This document shows, piece after piece, positions 1-10,001 of a DNA stretch of 64,000 nucleotides. The position numbers and the translations under genes were made by a program. The notes beneath the pieces are model-generated. The model saw only the letters and a program-made list of their open reading frames with translations. It made no database searches and was not told the DNA's origin. Positions within the stretch are counted from its first letter, which is position 1, and each line of letters starts with the position of its first letter. Source of the DNA: Vibrio renipiscarius (GTDB lineage Bacteria; Pseudomonadota; Gammaproteobacteria; Enterobacterales; Vibrionaceae); the NCBI RefSeq assembly GCF_000827885.1, contig NZ_JTKH01000006.1:248001-312000 (forward strand), read 5' to 3'.

Positions 1-555
1 GTTATTGCTTGGCAAGATACCCTACGAGAGGATGCGAAACGCGCCATAAAAGCGCTGAAAGATCTGGGTATTAGTTCGATTATGCTCACCGGTGATAACC
101 CGCGTAGTGCGGCTGCCATGGCCAGTCAGATCGATATTGATTATCAAGCCAGCTTATTGCCGCAAGACAAAGTGCATTATGTCGAATCGCTGTCTGCACA
201 GCGTCATGTTGCGATGGTCGGTGATGGTATTAATGATGCGCCAGCAATGAAAGCGGCCAGTATCGGTATTGCCATGGGCGGTGGTACGGATGTTGCGCTG
301 GAAACAGCAGATGCCGCAATCACGCACAACCGTTTAACTGAGTTGCCGGCAATGATTGAACTGTCACGGGCGACGATGAACAATATTCGCCAGAATGTCT
401 TCTTAGCTCTGGGGCTAAAAAGTGTTTTTCTAGTGACAAGCTTGATGGGGATCACCGGCTTGTGGGTTGCGGTGTTGGCTGATAGCGGTGCGACCGCGTT
501 AGTGACCCTGAATGCTCTGCGTTTGTTAAAGTTCAAAAGTCAGCAAGATGACTAG
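1..555 (+). CDS. zntA: Zn(II)/Cd(II)/Pb(II) P-type ATPase, C-terminal part (5' end outside window)
   Basis: The open frame runs in from the left edge, so this is the last 184 residues of a P1B-type metal-exporting ATPase of the inner membrane. The hinge motifs MLTGDNP and VGDGINDAPA of the ATP-binding/P-domain are visible, followed by the last two membrane segments. The final segment reads GLWVAVLADSGATALVTLNALRLL. The Asp in LADSGAT is typical of ZntA-type zinc/cadmium/lead pumps rather than CopA, whose last helix has no Asp there. The metal assignment is therefore an inference from one conserved helix; the metal-binding N-terminus and CPC motif lie outside the window. No operon partner is visible downstream. 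Confidence 0.85.
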   Translation, partial: VIAWQDTLREDAKRAIKALKDLGISSIMLTGDNPRSAAAMASQIDIDYQASLLPQDKVHYVESLSAQRHVAMVGDGINDAPAMKAASIGIAMGGGTDVALETADAAITHNRLTELPAMIELSRATMNNIRQNVFLALGLKSVFLVTSLMGITGLWVAVLADSGATALVTLNALRLLKFKSQQDD

Positions 556-583
556 CGGTTAACGGTATTTAAACTTTACCACT

Positions 584-730
584 CGACTTGAAGTTGCAGC
601 GGTGACTGGCACTCTCAAACCTCATCACATAGCGCCTCTATGTTTAGAGGGCATGCTCAAAGTTTGACTTAGAAGAGGCTATGCCCAGAGGTTTTGTTCG
701 CTTGTCGCCGACCTGCATCTTCAAGTTGTT
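584..730. repeat. Imperfect palindromic repeat (MITE-like) between zntA and udp
   Basis: The ends are inverted: ACTTGAAGTTGCAG near 585 matches the reverse complement of CTGCATCTTCAAGTTG near 714-730. Inside lies a second inverted pair, CATAGCGCCTCT versus AGAGGCTATG, so the RNA could fold into one long hairpin. There is no coding capacity. It looks like a dispersed Vibrio intergenic palindrome, but copies elsewhere in the genome cannot be seen from here. Confidence 0.6.
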
Positions 731-891
731 TGGGGCTATTTTTACTCAATACCAGCCAGATTGGCTCACCGATAGCCACGTAATTTCGATTCGTGGCTAT
801 CATTTTTATGCAATGAGTTGATTTCAAACTTGGATTTATTGTGATGCCAACCGTTTTTATGTGTAAATGATTTAGGTGTTACCGTTGATGG

Positions 892-907
892 TGTGACTTT
901 TATCACT
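892..907 (+). promoter_or_regulatory. CRP-like binding site upstream of udp
   Basis: TGTGA-N6-TCACT matches the CRP consensus TGTGA-N6-TCACA at 9 of 10 conserved positions and ends 93 bp before the udp start. Known udp genes are controlled by CRP and CytR, so function is likely but inferred. Confidence 0.6.
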
Positions 908-1000
908 CTTTATCTTTTGGTTGTTGGTTAGAGTGGTTTTGTACCCAATAAATTAACACAGTGAAGCTAATTTGGCGTTCGCTGTTATAAGGAGTTCTCT

Positions 1001-1759
1001 ATGTCCCAAGCTGTATTCCATTTAGGTGTTACTGAAGCTGATCTTGCTGGCGCTACGTTGGCGATCATTCCTGGCGATCCTGCTCGAGTGCAAAAAATTG
1101 CTGAAGAGATGGAGAATCCGGTATTTCTAGCCAGTCATCGTGAATATACGCTTTACCGAGCGGAACTTGATGGTAAGCCAGTGGTTGTTTGTTCTACTGG
1201 TATTGGTGGCCCTTCGACTTCTATCGCTGTTGAAGAGTTAGCGCAACTTGGTGTGCGTACCTTCTTACGTGTTGGCACGACGGGTGCCATTCAGCCGCAT
1301 GTGAATGTTGGCGATATGATTGTTACGACCGGTTCTGTGCGTTTAGATGGTGCAAGCTTGCACTTCGCGCCAATGGAATTCCCAGCAGTGGCCGACTTTT
1401 CGGTCGCGACGGCAATGAAAGCGGCAGTCGAAGAGTCAGGCGCGACCGTTCATATGGGCGTGACCGCTTCGAGCGATACTTTCTACCCAGGTCAGGAGCG
1501 TTACGATACCTTTACAGGCCGTGTAGTACACCGTTTCCAAGGCTCAATGAAAGAGTGGCAAGAAATGGGTGTTTTGAACTTTGAGATGGAATCAGCGACG
1601 CTGCTGACCATGTGTGCGAGCTCTGGCCTTAAAGCGGGTTGCGTTGCGGGTGTGATCATCAACCGTACTCAGAAAGAGATCCCGGATCATGCAACGCTAA
1701 AAGAAACTGAAATGCGTTCAATCAAAGTCGTGGTAGAAGCGGCGCGCAAGATGCTTTAA
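1001..1759 (+). CDS. udp: Uridine phosphorylase
   Basis: A 252-aa cytosolic enzyme that splits uridine with phosphate into uracil and ribose-1-phosphate in pyrimidine salvage. It covers the whole PNP/UDP phosphorylase domain. The N-terminal phosphate loop IIPGDPARV lies at residues 22-30, the RVGTTGAIQ motif follows, and NFEMESATL near residue 195 is the ribose/base-binding segment. Length equals the E. coli enzyme. The start is set by an AAGGAG ribosome site seven bases upstream. A CRP-like site upstream and a strong terminator downstream make it a single-gene unit. It pairs functionally with udk at 6070 and nupC at 44126 in the same window. Confidence 0.97.
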   Translation: MSQAVFHLGVTEADLAGATLAIIPGDPARVQKIAEEMENPVFLASHREYTLYRAELDGKPVVVCSTGIGGPSTSIAVEELAQLGVRTFLRVGTTGAIQPHVNVGDMIVTTGSVRLDGASLHFAPMEFPAVADFSVATAMKAAVEESGATVHMGVTASSDTFYPGQERYDTFTGRVVHRFQGSMKEWQEMGVLNFEMESATLLTMCASSGLKAGCVAGVIINRTQKEIPDHATLKETEMRSIKVVVEAARKML

Positions 1760-1782
1760 TTCGTTAACGCATAGCAAAAAGA

Positions 1783-1824
1783 AAACCCTCAATAGCGGCC
1801 AGTGCCATTATTGAGGGTTTATTG
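1783..1824 (+). terminator. Rho-independent terminator after udp
   Basis: A 12-bp inverted repeat (AAACCCTCAATA / TATTGAGGGTTT) with a short T-rich tail follows the udp stop. Confidence 0.8.
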
Positions 1825-1872
1825 TTTCTCGGGTTTGTAAACCGAAAACGAACGGACTTATCTAGCTGCGGA

Positions 1873-2352
1873 TTATCCCGCGAACTCTACTGAGTCAGGA
1901 CGTTGGGAAAATTGAACCGCATTTAAGAAGTCACACAACAATTCATCACTGCATACTTTGTAGTTTTTGTTGTCTGTCTTGCGGAAGTAAGCACCAATTT
2001 CATATTTGCTTAATGTAATGCCCACCACTTCAAGTGCATCCAGTACATCATCAACCTTCATATTTAAGGCAATTCTTAGCTTCATAAAAATCATATTGTT
2101 GGTTAGCTGAAGCTCAGGTTTTGGTTGCTCGCCTTCTTTTTTACCACGTTTGAGATTGATAAAACCGTTAAGGAAAACCGCAAGCTCTTTGTCTTTCATT
2201 TTCGAGAAAGATTTCTCATTTTCTTCTTTCAACCAGTTGTTCATTTGGTCATGAGTAACGGTCATGTCAGCTTGTTCAAATGCTTTAATAAGCTGGGCAT
2301 TTTTAAGGTTTAAGGCGTGCTGGATGCGGCGCAAGATTTCATTGTTAGTCAA
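1873..2352 (-). CDS. DUF1456 (YehS-type) protein
   Basis: A 159-aa protein built of two similar halves of about 70 residues. Each begins with the pattern N(N/M)xxxxR(I)xxALNxK, at residues 3-18 (NNEILRRIQHALNLK) and about 84-99 (NNMIFMKLRIALNMK), the hallmark of the DUF1456/YehS family. Each half probably forms a small helical, DNA-binding-like fold. The start is a TTG codon preceded by AGGATT; no ATG fits better. The function is unknown in the family. It is transcribed toward udp and away from metG, with its own 5' region. Confidence 0.85.
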   Translation of the reverse strand: MTNNEILRRIQHALNLKNAQLIKAFEQADMTVTHDQMNNWLKEENEKSFSKMKDKELAVFLNGFINLKRGKKEGEQPKPELQLTNNMIFMKLRIALNMKVDDVLDALEVVGITLSKYEIGAYFRKTDNKNYKVCSDELLCDFLNAVQFSQRPDSVEFAG

Positions 2353-2469
2353 AGGACAATCCTAATTTGGCTATAAGTCGACGAGAGCTTCATCGACGGA
2401 GTAAGGCGATTGTTGAGGGCGACTCTATCAGAGTTATCTATCAGAGAACGCGATCTATCAACAGAGATA

Positions 2470-2500
2470 AAAAATCCCCAAGGCATCTCTGCTTCGGGGA
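2470..2500 (-). terminator. Probable terminator after metG
   Basis: On the minus strand a CCCC/GGGG-clamped hairpin around AAGCAGAGATGCCTT is followed by ATTTTTTA, just after the metG stop. Confidence 0.55.
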
Positions 2501-2536
2501 CATTGTTCATGTGTAATATTGTGGCTAAAGCCTCAA

Positions 2537-4594
2537 TTACATTACGCGCATGCCAGGTTGAGCACCTTCGTGCGGCTCAAGAATCCATAGCTCGCTGCCA
2601 CCAGGGCCTGCTGCTAGGATCATACCTTCAGACATACCAAATTTCATCTTACGAGGTTTCAGGTTCGCGACCATAACAGTCAGTTTGCCTTCTAGCTCTT
2701 CAGGTGTGTATGCAGACTTGATACCAGAGAACACTTGACGCGTTTCGCCGCCAATATCCAATTGGAATTTCAATAGTTTGTCTGCTTTTGGTACCGATTC
2801 ACATGAGATGATGCGTGCTACGCGAATATCCACTTTAGCAAAATCATCAAACTCGATTTCATCGACGATTGGATCTTTGCTTAGTTCAGTTTCGCCCGCA
2901 GATTTCGCCGCTTCTGCTTGTTCTTTCGCTGCCATTTCTGCCGCTGCATCTTCTTTTGATGCTTCGATCATCGCTTCGATGTTCTTAGGATCGATGCGGT
3001 TAAATAGCGCTTTAAACTTAGTCACTTCATGGTCTGTCAGTGGCTGTGCAATGCCTTCCCAAGTCAGTTCTTCGTTTAGGAACGCTTCAGTACGCGCCGT
3101 CAGTTCAGGCATGACTGGTTTTAGGTAAGCGATCAGTACGCGGAACAAGTTGATGCCAACAGAACAGATCTCTTGCAGCTCTTGATCTTTGCCTTCTTCT
3201 TTTGCCACAACCCAAGGGGCTTTTTCATCAACGTATTGGTTTGCTTTGTCTGCTAGCGCGGTGATTTCACGGATCGCACGACCAAACTCGCGTGATTCGT
3301 AAAGATCGCCAATGCGACCAGCGGCTGCAACGAATTCGTTGTATAGCTCTGGTTCTGCAAAGTTTGCTGAAAGCTTGCCTTCAAAACGTTTTGCGATGAA
3401 GCCTGCGTTACGAGAAGCTAGGTTCACAATCTTGTTTACTACGTCTGCGTTTACACGCTGAGTGAAGTCTTCAAGATTCAGGTCTAGATCGTCGATACGG
3501 CTGTTTAGCTTCGCCGCGTAGTAGTAACGTAGACACTCAGGGTCTAGATGCTGAAGGTACGTGCTTGCTTTAACAAACGTGCCTTTAGACTTAGACATTT
3601 TCGCACCGTTTACCGTTACGTAGCCATGTACGAATACGTTGTTTGGCTTACGGAAACCAGAACCTTCTAGCATTGCAGGCCAGAATAGGCTGTGGAAGTA
3701 AACAATGTCTTTACCGATGAAGTGGTAAAGCTCAGTGGTGCTGTCTTTTTTCCAGTACTCGTCGAAATCAAGACCGTCAGTTTTATCACATAGGTTCTTA
3801 AATGAAGCCATGTAACCAACCGGTGCGTCTAGCCATACGTAGAAGAACTTGTTCTTCTCGCCAGGGATTTCAAAACCGAAGTAAGGTGCATCACGTGAGA
3901 TATCCCACTGTTGCAGACCTGATTCAAACCACTCTTGCATCTTGTTTGCAGTTTCAGTTTGTAGCGAGCCAGAGCGAGTCCACTCTTTTAGCATGCTTTC
4001 AAACTGAGGCAGATCGAAGAAGAAGTGCTCAGAATCTTTCATGATTGGTGTTGCGCCAGAAACCGCTGATTTCGGGTTAATCAGTTCAGTTGGGCTGTAT
4101 GTCTCACCACAAGCGTCACAGTTGTCGCCGTATTGGTCTTCTGATTTACATTTCGGGCACGTGCCTTTTACGAAACGGTCAGGAAGGAACATCTCTTTTT
4201 CTGGGTCAAACAGCTGAGAAATGGTGCGGCTTGAAATAAAACCGTTTTTCTTCAGCTCAAGATAGATGTGAGAAGCCAACTCGCGGTTCTCTTCAGAGTG
4301 CGTGCTGTGGTAGTTATCAAAGCTAATATCAAAACCAGCGAAGTCTTTCTGGTGCTCTTCACTGACTGCGGCGATCATCTCTTCAGGAGAGATACCCATC
4401 TGTTGCGCTTTAAGCATGATTGGCGTGCCGTGAGCGTCGTCAGCACAAATGAAATTTACAGTGTTGCCACGTAGGCGTTGGTAACGAACCCAAATGTCAG
4501 CTTGAATGTGCTCAAGCATATGGCCAAGGTGGATCGAACCGTTAGCGTACGGAAGGGCGCAAGTTACCAGCAATTTTCTTGGATCGTTTGCCAT
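2537..4594 (-). CDS. metG: Methionyl-tRNA synthetase
   Basis: A 685-aa class I aminoacyl-tRNA synthetase that charges tRNA-Met. The Rossmann-fold signature HLGH is at residues 22-25, and KMSKS lies around residue 335. The connective peptide carries a zinc knuckle with cysteines at 146, 149, 159 and 162. The C-terminal ~100 residues form the dimerising tRNA-binding (OB-fold) domain with DIRVARI and NLKPRKM. This is the long, E. coli-like form and is full length. The linker near residues 545-575 is Ala/Glu-rich. It lies divergent from apbC, the same neighbour pair as in E. coli. Confidence 0.98.
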   Translation of the reverse strand: MANDPRKLLVTCALPYANGSIHLGHMLEHIQADIWVRYQRLRGNTVNFICADDAHGTPIMLKAQQMGISPEEMIAAVSEEHQKDFAGFDISFDNYHSTHSEENRELASHIYLELKKNGFISSRTISQLFDPEKEMFLPDRFVKGTCPKCKSEDQYGDNCDACGETYSPTELINPKSAVSGATPIMKDSEHFFFDLPQFESMLKEWTRSGSLQTETANKMQEWFESGLQQWDISRDAPYFGFEIPGEKNKFFYVWLDAPVGYMASFKNLCDKTDGLDFDEYWKKDSTTELYHFIGKDIVYFHSLFWPAMLEGSGFRKPNNVFVHGYVTVNGAKMSKSKGTFVKASTYLQHLDPECLRYYYAAKLNSRIDDLDLNLEDFTQRVNADVVNKIVNLASRNAGFIAKRFEGKLSANFAEPELYNEFVAAAGRIGDLYESREFGRAIREITALADKANQYVDEKAPWVVAKEEGKDQELQEICSVGINLFRVLIAYLKPVMPELTARTEAFLNEELTWEGIAQPLTDHEVTKFKALFNRIDPKNIEAMIEASKEDAAAEMAAKEQAEAAKSAGETELSKDPIVDEIEFDDFAKVDIRVARIISCESVPKADKLLKFQLDIGGETRQVFSGIKSAYTPEELEGKLTVMVANLKPRKMKFGMSEGMILAAGPGGSELWILEPHEGAQPGMRVM

Positions 4595-4751
4595 ACTTAA
4601 TATTCGCTTATCTCGATAGGTATAAAAAATTGATGATAATACTAACTCATGAAACCTCTAACTCCAAGGTGTCAGCGAATCGATTACCCTAGTTTTTTTG
4701 GGGTTCTGTAGCGCTTTACTCAGTGGTACGATGCAGTGATAAGGAGGGCCT

Positions 4752-5825
4752 ATGCGCCAATTTACTTCAAAGCAAGATTTCTGTGATTGGTTGAACGAGT
4801 TTCGTCATCCAAATTTAACGCCAGGTTGGGCCGATGAACCGAATCTCGTGAAGGTGGATCCGAATGGTTTCTTTGCGATTCAAATTCCCTACGCGGCCAA
4901 TGACCTTGCAATGGCCATGCAGTGTTGGATTGAGCATCAAGTCCGCACGGAGCAAGTCAGTCCATTTGAGTTTCAGATCAGCATCGCACCGAAAGCACTA
5001 CACACTCAAGTAACGGCGACCGTTAAAGGGGTGAAAAACATCATCGCAGTCAGTTCTGGTAAAGGCGGTGTGGGCAAATCAACCACGGCGGTGAACTTGG
5101 CACTGGCTATCGCTCAATCAGGCGCCAAAGTTGGCCTGCTTGATGCCGATATTTATGGTCCATCAGTACCGATGATGTTAGGTAAAGTCGAAGCCAAGCC
5201 AGAAGTTCGTGATAATAAGTGGATGCAACCCATCGCGGCGCATGGCATCTATACTCATTCTATTGGCTATTTAGTCTCGCAATCGGATGCCGCTATTTGG
5301 CGTGGCCCGATGGCGTCTAAAGCGCTGGCGCAGATGATTAATGAAACCGATTGGCCAAATCTCGATTATCTGGTGATTGATATGCCGCCGGGCACCGGGG
5401 ATATTCAGCTGACCTTGTCGCAACAAATTCCGGTGACGGGCGCGGTGATCGTCACCACGCCGCAAGATCTTGCTCTAGCAGATGCACGTAAAGGCGCGGC
5501 GATGTTCGATAAAATTGAGGTTCCAGTGATTGGCTTAGTGGAGAATATGAGCTATCACATTTGTAGTCATTGCGGTGAGAAAGAGCACATATTTGGTTCT
5601 GGCGGGGCTGAAAAAATGTCCGCGGAATATGGCTTGGATATTTTGGCGCAGATCCCGCTGCACATTCATGTGCGTGAAGATCTTGATAATGGTATTCCGA
5701 CTGTTATCGCAAGACCGGATTCTGAGCACACAGAGCACTATTTGGCATTAGCTGAATCTGTCTGTGCGAGAATGTTTTGGCGTGGTGAAGTGAAACCGGA
5801 AGCGATTAACATTACCATGTTATGA
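4752..5825 (+). CDS. apbC: Iron-sulfur cluster carrier protein ApbC/Mrp
   Basis: A 357-aa cytosolic P-loop ATPase that carries and transfers [4Fe-4S] clusters to apoproteins. The deviant Walker A GKGGVGKS lies at residues 103-110. The cluster-binding C-x2-C pair is Cys271 and Cys274 (ICSHCG). An N-terminal segment of about 95 residues resembles the DUF59-like region of Mrp. The start is fixed by a near-perfect AAGGAGG site seven bases upstream. It is divergent from metG; udk follows about 245 bp downstream with its own promoter region. Confidence 0.96.
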   Translation: MRQFTSKQDFCDWLNEFRHPNLTPGWADEPNLVKVDPNGFFAIQIPYAANDLAMAMQCWIEHQVRTEQVSPFEFQISIAPKALHTQVTATVKGVKNIIAVSSGKGGVGKSTTAVNLALAIAQSGAKVGLLDADIYGPSVPMMLGKVEAKPEVRDNKWMQPIAAHGIYTHSIGYLVSQSDAAIWRGPMASKALAQMINETDWPNLDYLVIDMPPGTGDIQLTLSQQIPVTGAVIVTTPQDLALADARKGAAMFDKIEVPVIGLVENMSYHICSHCGEKEHIFGSGGAEKMSAEYGLDILAQIPLHIHVREDLDNGIPTVIARPDSEHTEHYLALAESVCARMFWRGEVKPEAINITML

Positions 5826-5945
5826 GGTCATGCTCATATTGGAAGAGGAAATGTAAACGAACTTTGACGAAATCTTATATTAGTTAAACGTTTGCTTTGC
5901 GATTACTTATTCCTTTTAGCCTTTATCGAGAGAATATAACTATTC

Positions 5946-5979
5946 CCTGCTGGAATCTCGGCAGGGTTCTCCCTATAAT
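5946..5979 (+). promoter_or_regulatory. Candidate udk promoter with upstream hairpin
   Basis: TATAAT at 5974-5979 lies about 90 bp before the udk start. A hairpin (CCCTGC...GCAGGG, 5946-5967) directly precedes it. The -35 box is poor, so this is only a candidate. Confidence 0.4.
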
Positions 5980-6069
5980 CAGGCGGTTTAATTAGGCACT
6001 GCTAACCATTCCATGCCAAATTTTTTAGCAGGCCACAGATCACCAATCAATTCATCGGGTGCAAGAATA

Positions 6070-6711
6070 ATGTCTCATAATAATCAATGTGTCATCGTCG
6101 GTATTGCTGGCGCTTCTGCTTCAGGTAAAAGCCTAATCGCAAGCACTATTTATAATGAACTTCGTGAGAAGGTAGGCGATCATCAAATTGGTGTGATTAC
6201 GGAAGATTGCTATTACAACGATCAGACTCATTTGAGCATGGAAGATCGTGTAAAAACCAACTATGACCACCCGAGTGCACTAGATCACAATCTATTGTGT
6301 GACCACCTAGAGAAACTGATCAAAGGTGAAGCGGTTGAAGTGCCAGAGTATAGCTACACAGAACATACTCGTATGACTAATACCACCACTATGACACCGA
6401 AAAAAGTGATCATTTTAGAAGGTATTTTACTATTGACGGATCCACGTTTGCGTAAACTTATGCACGCGACCGTATTCATGGATACTCCATTGGATATCTG
6501 TCTACTGCGCCGTGTTAAGCGTGATGTAGAAGAGCGTGGCCGTACGATGGAATCAGTATTAAAGCAGTACCAAGCAACAGTTCGCCCAATGTTTATGCAA
6601 TTCATTGAGCCTTCTAAGCAGCACGCGGACATCATTGTTCCTCGTGGCGGTAAAAACCGTATTGCTATCGATGTACTAAAAGCTCACATTGCTAAATTGT
6701 TGAAATCTTAA
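6070..6711 (+). CDS. udk: Uridine kinase
   Basis: A 213-aa cytosolic kinase that phosphorylates uridine and cytidine to UMP and CMP. The P-loop [11 protein letters not shown] is near the N-terminus. YSYTEHTR and [14 protein letters not shown] form the nucleoside-binding and lid regions. The frame is open 19 codons further upstream, but the start at [14 protein letters not shown] matches the usual length of the family and avoids an unconserved extension. The ribosome site is weak. A strong terminator follows. Confidence 0.96.
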   Translation: MSHNNQCVIVGIAGASASGKSLIASTIYNELREKVGDHQIGVITEDCYYNDQTHLSMEDRVKTNYDHPSALDHNLLCDHLEKLIKGEAVEVPEYSYTEHTRMTNTTTMTPKKVIILEGILLLTDPRLRKLMHATVFMDTPLDICLLRRVKRDVEERGRTMESVLKQYQATVRPMFMQFIEPSKQHADIIVPRGGKNRIAIDVLKAHIAKLLKS

Positions 6712-6746
6712 CAATACTCTGTAATTGAGACTTTATTAATGATGAG

Positions 6747-6778
6747 AAAAGTGGCACTTTAAGTGCCACTTTTTTTTT
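6747..6778 (+). terminator. Terminator after udk
   Basis: Perfect stem AAGTGGCACTT/AAGTGCCACTT followed by a run of T. Confidence 0.9.
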
Positions 6779-6937
6779 GCGTGAAAACTATGCATTGGTT
6801 TGCAAAAACCACGCGGTGAAGCGTTATACTTGCTGTACTAACCATCTGAATAAGTCTCTAAGCAATCATACTTATTCAGATTGGCATAATCTCATATCTC
6901 TTTTTTGGCCTTTGGCTGTGAAGTAAGGACACTGTTG

Positions 6938-9079
6938 ATGAAAAAAATCGCGTTATTACTCGCTATCCCTATTGTAACAATACTTGCTCTCGTGGTTGGG
7001 CTGGTACTGCTCGTTAATCCTAATCAATTCAAGCCTCTTATTGTCGAGCAAGCTAAGCAGCAAACCGGCTTAGATTTGGTTATCGACGGTGATATTAGTT
7101 GGCAATTTTTCCCATCAATCGGTCTGACTCTTGGGCAGACAGCATTAGAAAACCCACCAGGTTTTACTCAACCGAATCTATTTAAAGTGAATCAGGTCGG
7201 CGTTGATGTTTCTGTTATGCCGCTGTTGAGCAAACAGTTAGAAATTGGCCAAGTGACGCTCGATGGGGCAGAGTTCTATCTGGAAACGCGCAAAGATGGT
7301 GTGAAAAACATTGATGCGTTAACTCAAAATCAGGTTCAAAACACTACGGATGAAGCGGTAAACGCAAAGCAAGACAGTGCGAACAGTGAGCCCGCGGCGC
7401 CTTCATCATCCGCAGCAAGCGATTGGAGCATTAGTCTTGCTGGCATTTCAATTACCAATGCATTGTTAGACATTCAAGATGATCAAACGGGCAGCCACAC
7501 CAAGTTGTATGATGTTTCTCTGTCTGTTTCGGAATTTGCGTTTGGTCAATGGAGCAAAGCTGACTTTGCCGCCAAAGGTGAAACCAATCAGCAAACCTTT
7601 ACTGCGAAAGGCACGGCAGAGTTAAATCTCGCCAAGGGTTTCAGCCAATACGCTTTGCGTAATATTGCCTTTGATGCCAGTTACAATGATGCCAATAATC
7701 AAATTGATGAAGCGAAAATTGAGCTGGCGACGTTTGAGTTTGATCAAGCGAATGCATTGAAGTACGCCGTAAAAGGGACAGCGGCTGAACTAGGGTTTAA
7801 CCTAAAAGGCAGTGCGCAGCTTATTGTAGACAAAGCGATGTCAAAAGTAGCAATGAATCAATTGATTCTGGATGCTAACGTTGAAGGCGCAAGTTTACCG
7901 CAATCACCAATGAAGATAGACATGGCGTCGGATCTTTCGTTTGACCTCACCAAGAGCCATTTGAGTTTTGCGCTTGAGAAGCTGACTGCGAATGCCCTGC
8001 AATTTGACGGGCAGTTTGATGTTACGCTCGCGGATATTCCAAAAATTGTGTTTGCGCTGCACAGTCCCAATATTGATGTCGATGCGTTTTTTGCACAAGA
8101 CAATAACCAGCCTGAAGTGGCAAATTCAGAGTCGGCAAGCAAGCCCACAGCCGAAAAATCGTCTGCATCTGCGGCGGTAACGGTGGAACAAGAACCGGAT
8201 CTTTCGGCATTAAAAACGTTGGATCTAACTGGCGCGATCACGATTGATAAATTCAAAGCGGGCAATGCGAAAATGCAAAATGTGGCCGCTAAGTTCAATG
8301 TCAATCGCGGCTTAGTTAAGCTTACTTCGTTCACATCGAATCTTTATGATGGTTCGATAAAAGCCACCGCAACCTTAGACGCACGCAAATCACCGGCTTC
8401 GTATACGGCGAAAAAATTTATTAAAGGCGTCAAAGTACAACCCTTGCTTATCGATGTCGCAGACAACGATAAGTTGGAAGGGACAGGCAACATTGATGTT
8501 GATGTCCGAGGTAGCAGTTTAACGCCAACGGGTATGAAGAAAAATCTGGTCGGTACTATCAACATCAACTTTGCCGATGGCGCCGTGAATGGCTTAAATG
8601 TGGCTCAGCTGATCCGTGAAAACTACGCTAAGTTCAAAGGTCAATCAGTCGAGGGGCAAGACGCGCCGAAAAAAACCGACTTTAGCGCCATGACGGCGAC
8701 TCTCGCGCTGAATAAAGGCGTCGTGACAACCGACAACCTACACGCACAATCTCCGTTGCTTCGTGTCCGCGGTAACGGCAGTGCAAACTACATCAATGAG
8801 ACGGTTGATTTTACCATCAGCACATCGATTGTAGGATCATTAGAAGGTCAGGGTGGTAAAGACATCGATGAGCTTAAAGATCTAACCATTCCAGTGAACG
8901 TGTCAGGCTCATGGGCCAAACCCAAATTCAAACTGATTTTTGATGATGTTTTGAAACAAAAAGCCGAAAAAGAAATCGACCGTGGTCTGAAAAAACTGGA
9001 TGAAAAGTTCGGTGACAAGATTAAGGACGAAAAGACCAAAGAAGCCGTGAATAGCTTGATTAAAGGTCTATTTAATTAG
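6938..9079 (+). CDS. AsmA family protein
   Basis: A 713-aa protein with a single N-terminal membrane segment (about residues 3-24) and a large periplasmic portion. The N-terminal AsmA motif (NPNQFKPLIVEQAKQQTGLDLVIDGDISW) and the C-terminal AsmA_2 region (INFADGAVNGLNVAQLIR) are both recognisable. AsmA-like proteins are thought to bridge the envelope and help lipid transport or outer-membrane homeostasis. Two Ser/Ala-rich stretches (about residues 137-158 and 395-415) look like disordered inserts. The chosen ATG follows AAGGA; an in-frame ATG 33 bases earlier has no such site. The exact paralogue (AsmA, YhjG or YicH type) is not resolved. Confidence 0.85.
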   Translation: MKKIALLLAIPIVTILALVVGLVLLVNPNQFKPLIVEQAKQQTGLDLVIDGDISWQFFPSIGLTLGQTALENPPGFTQPNLFKVNQVGVDVSVMPLLSKQLEIGQVTLDGAEFYLETRKDGVKNIDALTQNQVQNTTDEAVNAKQDSANSEPAAPSSSAASDWSISLAGISITNALLDIQDDQTGSHTKLYDVSLSVSEFAFGQWSKADFAAKGETNQQTFTAKGTAELNLAKGFSQYALRNIAFDASYNDANNQIDEAKIELATFEFDQANALKYAVKGTAAELGFNLKGSAQLIVDKAMSKVAMNQLILDANVEGASLPQSPMKIDMASDLSFDLTKSHLSFALEKLTANALQFDGQFDVTLADIPKIVFALHSPNIDVDAFFAQDNNQPEVANSESASKPTAEKSSASAAVTVEQEPDLSALKTLDLTGAITIDKFKAGNAKMQNVAAKFNVNRGLVKLTSFTSNLYDGSIKATATLDARKSPASYTAKKFIKGVKVQPLLIDVADNDKLEGTGNIDVDVRGSSLTPTGMKKNLVGTININFADGAVNGLNVAQLIRENYAKFKGQSVEGQDAPKKTDFSAMTATLALNKGVVTTDNLHAQSPLLRVRGNGSANYINETVDFTISTSIVGSLEGQGGKDIDELKDLTIPVNVSGSWAKPKFKLIFDDVLKQKAEKEIDRGLKKLDEKFGDKIKDEKTKEAVNSLIKGLFN

Positions 9080-9105
9080 GTAACACATTCGCTGTGATGT
9101 TTTGT

Positions 9106-9136
9106 AATTAAACCCGCTGTAAAGCGGGTTTAATTA
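9106..9136. terminator. Bidirectional terminator between asmA-like gene and cobO
   Basis: AATTAAACCCGC / GCGGGTTTAATT perfect stem with a six-base loop, flanked by A/T runs on both sides. Confidence 0.75.
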
Positions 9137-9218
9137 TTGTGAGCCATCTGGTGGGTAACATACCAGGCATGGTAGTGCTGGTATGGTTATGCGCTGAAAT
9201 AGAGCCTCTGGACAGGGC

Positions 9219-9824
9219 TTACCAATCAACGCCCTTAAGTGCTTTAACACCAGATTCAAAAGCATGTTTAATGTTTTTGACTTCCGAAACGGTATCGGCC
9301 ATCTCGATTAAGGTGCGGTGAGCGCCGCGTCCGGTAATGATGACCGATTGCATGCTAGGTCGGTTGTTTAATGCTTCAACCACTTCATCGAGCTCCACAT
9401 AGCCGTAGCTGACCATGTAGGTCAGTTCATCGAATAACACCACATCAATACTCTCATCTTGCAACATGCGTTTGCATTCCTGCCAAACGATTTGTGCTGC
9501 ATCAATATCGGCTTGTTTATTTTGCGTCTCCCAGGTAAATCCGGTGGCCATGACTTGAAATTCAACGCCAAGCTTTTCTAGGAGGTTACGTTCGCCATTG
9601 TCCCACGTACCTTTGATAAATTGCGCGACAGCACAATTTAAGCCGTGTCCGACGGCGCGCGCAATGGTCCCAAAACCTGACGTGGATTTGCCTTTGCCAT
9701 TACCCGTGATGATCAGTAACAAGCCTTTTTCTTCGGTTGCCGCGGCGACTCTCGCATCGACTTCTTGTTTTACTTTTTGTTGTCGTGCTTTGTGGCGAGC
9801 TTGCTTGTTCTCTTCAACAGACAT
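9219..9824 (-). CDS. cobO: Cob(I)yrinic acid a,c-diamide adenosyltransferase
   Basis: A 201-aa cytosolic enzyme (CobO/BtuR/CobA type) that transfers adenosyl from ATP to cob(I)alamin or its precursors. The P-loop variant TGNGKGKST is near residue 40, and the partner motif FDELTYMVSYGYV lies around residue 130. An Arg/Lys-rich N-terminal helix is typical. No cobalamin-synthesis genes adjoin it, so salvage of imported corrinoids is the likely role. An AAGGAAG-type site precedes the ATG. Confidence 0.93.
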   Translation of the reverse strand: MSVEENKQARHKARQQKVKQEVDARVAAATEEKGLLLIITGNGKGKSTSGFGTIARAVGHGLNCAVAQFIKGTWDNGERNLLEKLGVEFQVMATGFTWETQNKQADIDAAQIVWQECKRMLQDESIDVVLFDELTYMVSYGYVELDEVVEALNNRPSMQSVIITGRGAHRTLIEMADTVSEVKNIKHAFESGVKALKGVDW

Positions 9825-10001
9825 GGGACTTCCTTTTTACTCATAGGGTTTATCGCTATGATAGTGCAATGCTGCGTGAAGAAAAACCTTTGATAATTAA
9901 GGACATCAAATACAAATGATCGTTTGCCTGTTGGGTTAACATTTTTGGCGTGAATGCGCTCCGGACGGCAATGTGCTCTCTACGGCAATGCGCATGAATC
10001 A

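Larger units (their letters stand above)
556..1000. other. Intergenic region zntA-udp
   Basis: This holds the palindromic repeat at 584-730, a CRP-like site at 892-907 and the udp leader. No convincing ORF or RNA gene is seen in the rest. Confidence 0.6.

Noticed and set aside
1..555. Copper-exporting CopA
   Set aside because: The last membrane helix with LADSGAT is of the ZntA type; CopA has no Asp there.
7858..8334. 158-codon ORF antisense to the AsmA-like gene
   Set aside because: Shadow of a strongly supported gene, with no ribosome site or homology.
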